Origin: Micromonospora citrea
GTDB taxonomy: Bacteria; Actinomycetota; Actinomycetes; Mycobacteriales; Micromonosporaceae
Assembly: GCF_900090315.1 (NCBI RefSeq)
Contig: NZ_FMHZ01000002.1
Span: 6,108,501-6,172,500, forward strand
DNA: 64,000 nt
Direction of reading: 5' to 3'
Part shown: in pieces, positions 63,439-64,000 of the stretch
How positions within the stretch are numbered: position 1 is the stretch's first letter
Layout: each line of letters starts with the position of its first letter
Position numbers and translations under genes: made by a program
Notes under the pieces: generated by a model
What the model was told of the DNA's origin: nothing
What the model saw: only the letters and a program-made list of their open reading frames with translations
Databases searched by the model: none

Positions 63439-64000
63439 ATGGACAGGTTGCAGTCGGCGCTGGCCCTCTACGAGGAGGCGATGGGCTACACCTACGCGGC
63501 GGCCCTGCGGGCCGCCGCCACCGTCGGCGTCGCCGACCATCTGGTCGACGGCCCCCGTACGCCCGCCGAGCTGGCCGCCGCGACCGGCACCGATCCGGAC
63601 GCGCTGCGCCGGGTGCTGCGCCTGCTGGCGGTCCGCGACGTGGTCCGCGAGACCGACGGCCGGTTCGCACTGACCGACAAGGGCGCCGCGCTGCGGTCGG
63701 ACTCGCCGGTGCCGGCGCGCGCCGGCATCCTGATGTTCACCGACACCATGTTCTGGACGATGAGCCACCGGGTCGCGAGCGCGCTGGGGCCGGAGCGGCC
63801 CGCCTTCGCCGACATCTTCGGCAGTTCCCTGGACGCCTACTTCGACGGCGACGCCGAGGTCGAGGCGCTCTACTACGAGGGCATGGAGACGGTCAGCGCG
63901 GCGGAGCACCTCATCCTCGCCCGCGCCGGCGGCTTCCCCGCCACCGGCACCGTGGCGGACGTCGGCGGCGGCCGGGGCGGTTTCCTGCTCACGATCCTGC
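63439..64000 (+). CDS. calO1: SAM O-methyltransferase, CalO1-like (cut by window end)
   Basis: At least 187 residues of a family 2 O-methyltransferase: dimerisation helix ALYEEAMGYTYAAALRAAATV, winged helix TPAELAAATGTDPDALRRVLRLL, and the first SAM motif VADVGGGRGGFLL, where the window ends. It matches CalO1, a calicheamicin orsellinate methyltransferase, from memory. ATG 63439 has GGAGGGG before it. It is divergent from the class V PLP gene across a 201-base AT-richer region that contains CACTTGACTC and a TTGAGA element (complement of 63305-63310). Confidence 0.9.
   Translation, partial: MDRLQSALALYEEAMGYTYAAALRAAATVGVADHLVDGPRTPAELAAATGTDPDALRRVLRLLAVRDVVRETDGRFALTDKGAALRSDSPVPARAGILMFTDTMFWTMSHRVASALGPERPAFADIFGSSLDAYFDGDAEVEALYYEGMETVSAAEHLILARAGGFPATGTVADVGGGRGGFLLTIL

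Overview
The window is high-GC actinomycete DNA. It shows GTG/TTG starts, GTGA and ATGA stop-start overlaps, strong third-position G/C bias, WYL/BTAD/PadR/TetR regulators and a large enediyne-associated gene cluster. Together these point to Micromonospora or a close relative. The gene content from about 35.9 kb to the right edge matches from memory the glycosyltransferase and orsellinate genes of the calicheamicin cluster of Micromonospora echinospora. I could not run any alignment, so species and percent identity are not claimed.

Left part (1-35.7 kb), ordinary chromosome. It starts with a WYL regulator, a CmtR-like metal sensor coupled to a cation-efflux transporter, and a divergent operon of a 49-aa protein, a Cys-rich 81-aa protein and an M28 peptidase behind an AT-rich palindrome. 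Next come PlsC, a TetR regulator with two perfect operators at its start codon, and a 1,837-residue acetyl-CoA-carboxylase-like protein fused in the eukaryotic domain order. A two-gene MFS/FAD-oxidoreductase operon and a six-gene, fully overlapping metallophore-type ABC operon follow. After these are a Tat-exported peptidoglycan-active protein, a PadR/membrane-protein pair, an rtcB2-prfH RNA/ribosome rescue pair, and MFS, BTAD and WrbA genes.

Right part (about 35.8-64 kb), one arm of a calicheamicin-type cluster. CalG4-like, B12-radical-SAM, membrane, CopC-like and CalU16/19-like resistance genes run rightward. A long leftward set holds, in transcription order, a CalS13-like aminotransferase, CalG3, CalO2 P450, CalO3 halogenase, CalO4 KASIII-like enzyme, CalO5 orsellinate synthase, CalO6 methyltransferase, an FGE-fold protein without the copper cysteines, a MoaD/ThiS-type sulfur carrier, an NDP-hexose 2,3-dehydratase and a second P450. 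Rightward genes for an aldo-keto reductase and CalG2 follow, then a leftward trio (class V PLP enzyme, signal-less solute-binding protein, DUF885 protein). The window ends inside calO1. Orsellinate assembly (O5/O4), tailoring (O1, O2, O3, O6), sugar building (dehydratase, aminotransferase, reductase, P450) and glycosyl transfer (G2, G3, G4) are all represented. The enediyne PKS, the 4,6-dehydratase and calG1 are not in the window.

The least explained and most interesting piece is the co-transcribed 2,3-dehydratase / sulfur-carrier / FGE-like set, a candidate route for putting sulfur on the calicheamicin thiosugar. Also notable are a recurring TTGAGA-N3-ATGTT motif near cluster promoters and GC-rich minisatellites sitting just after cluster genes.
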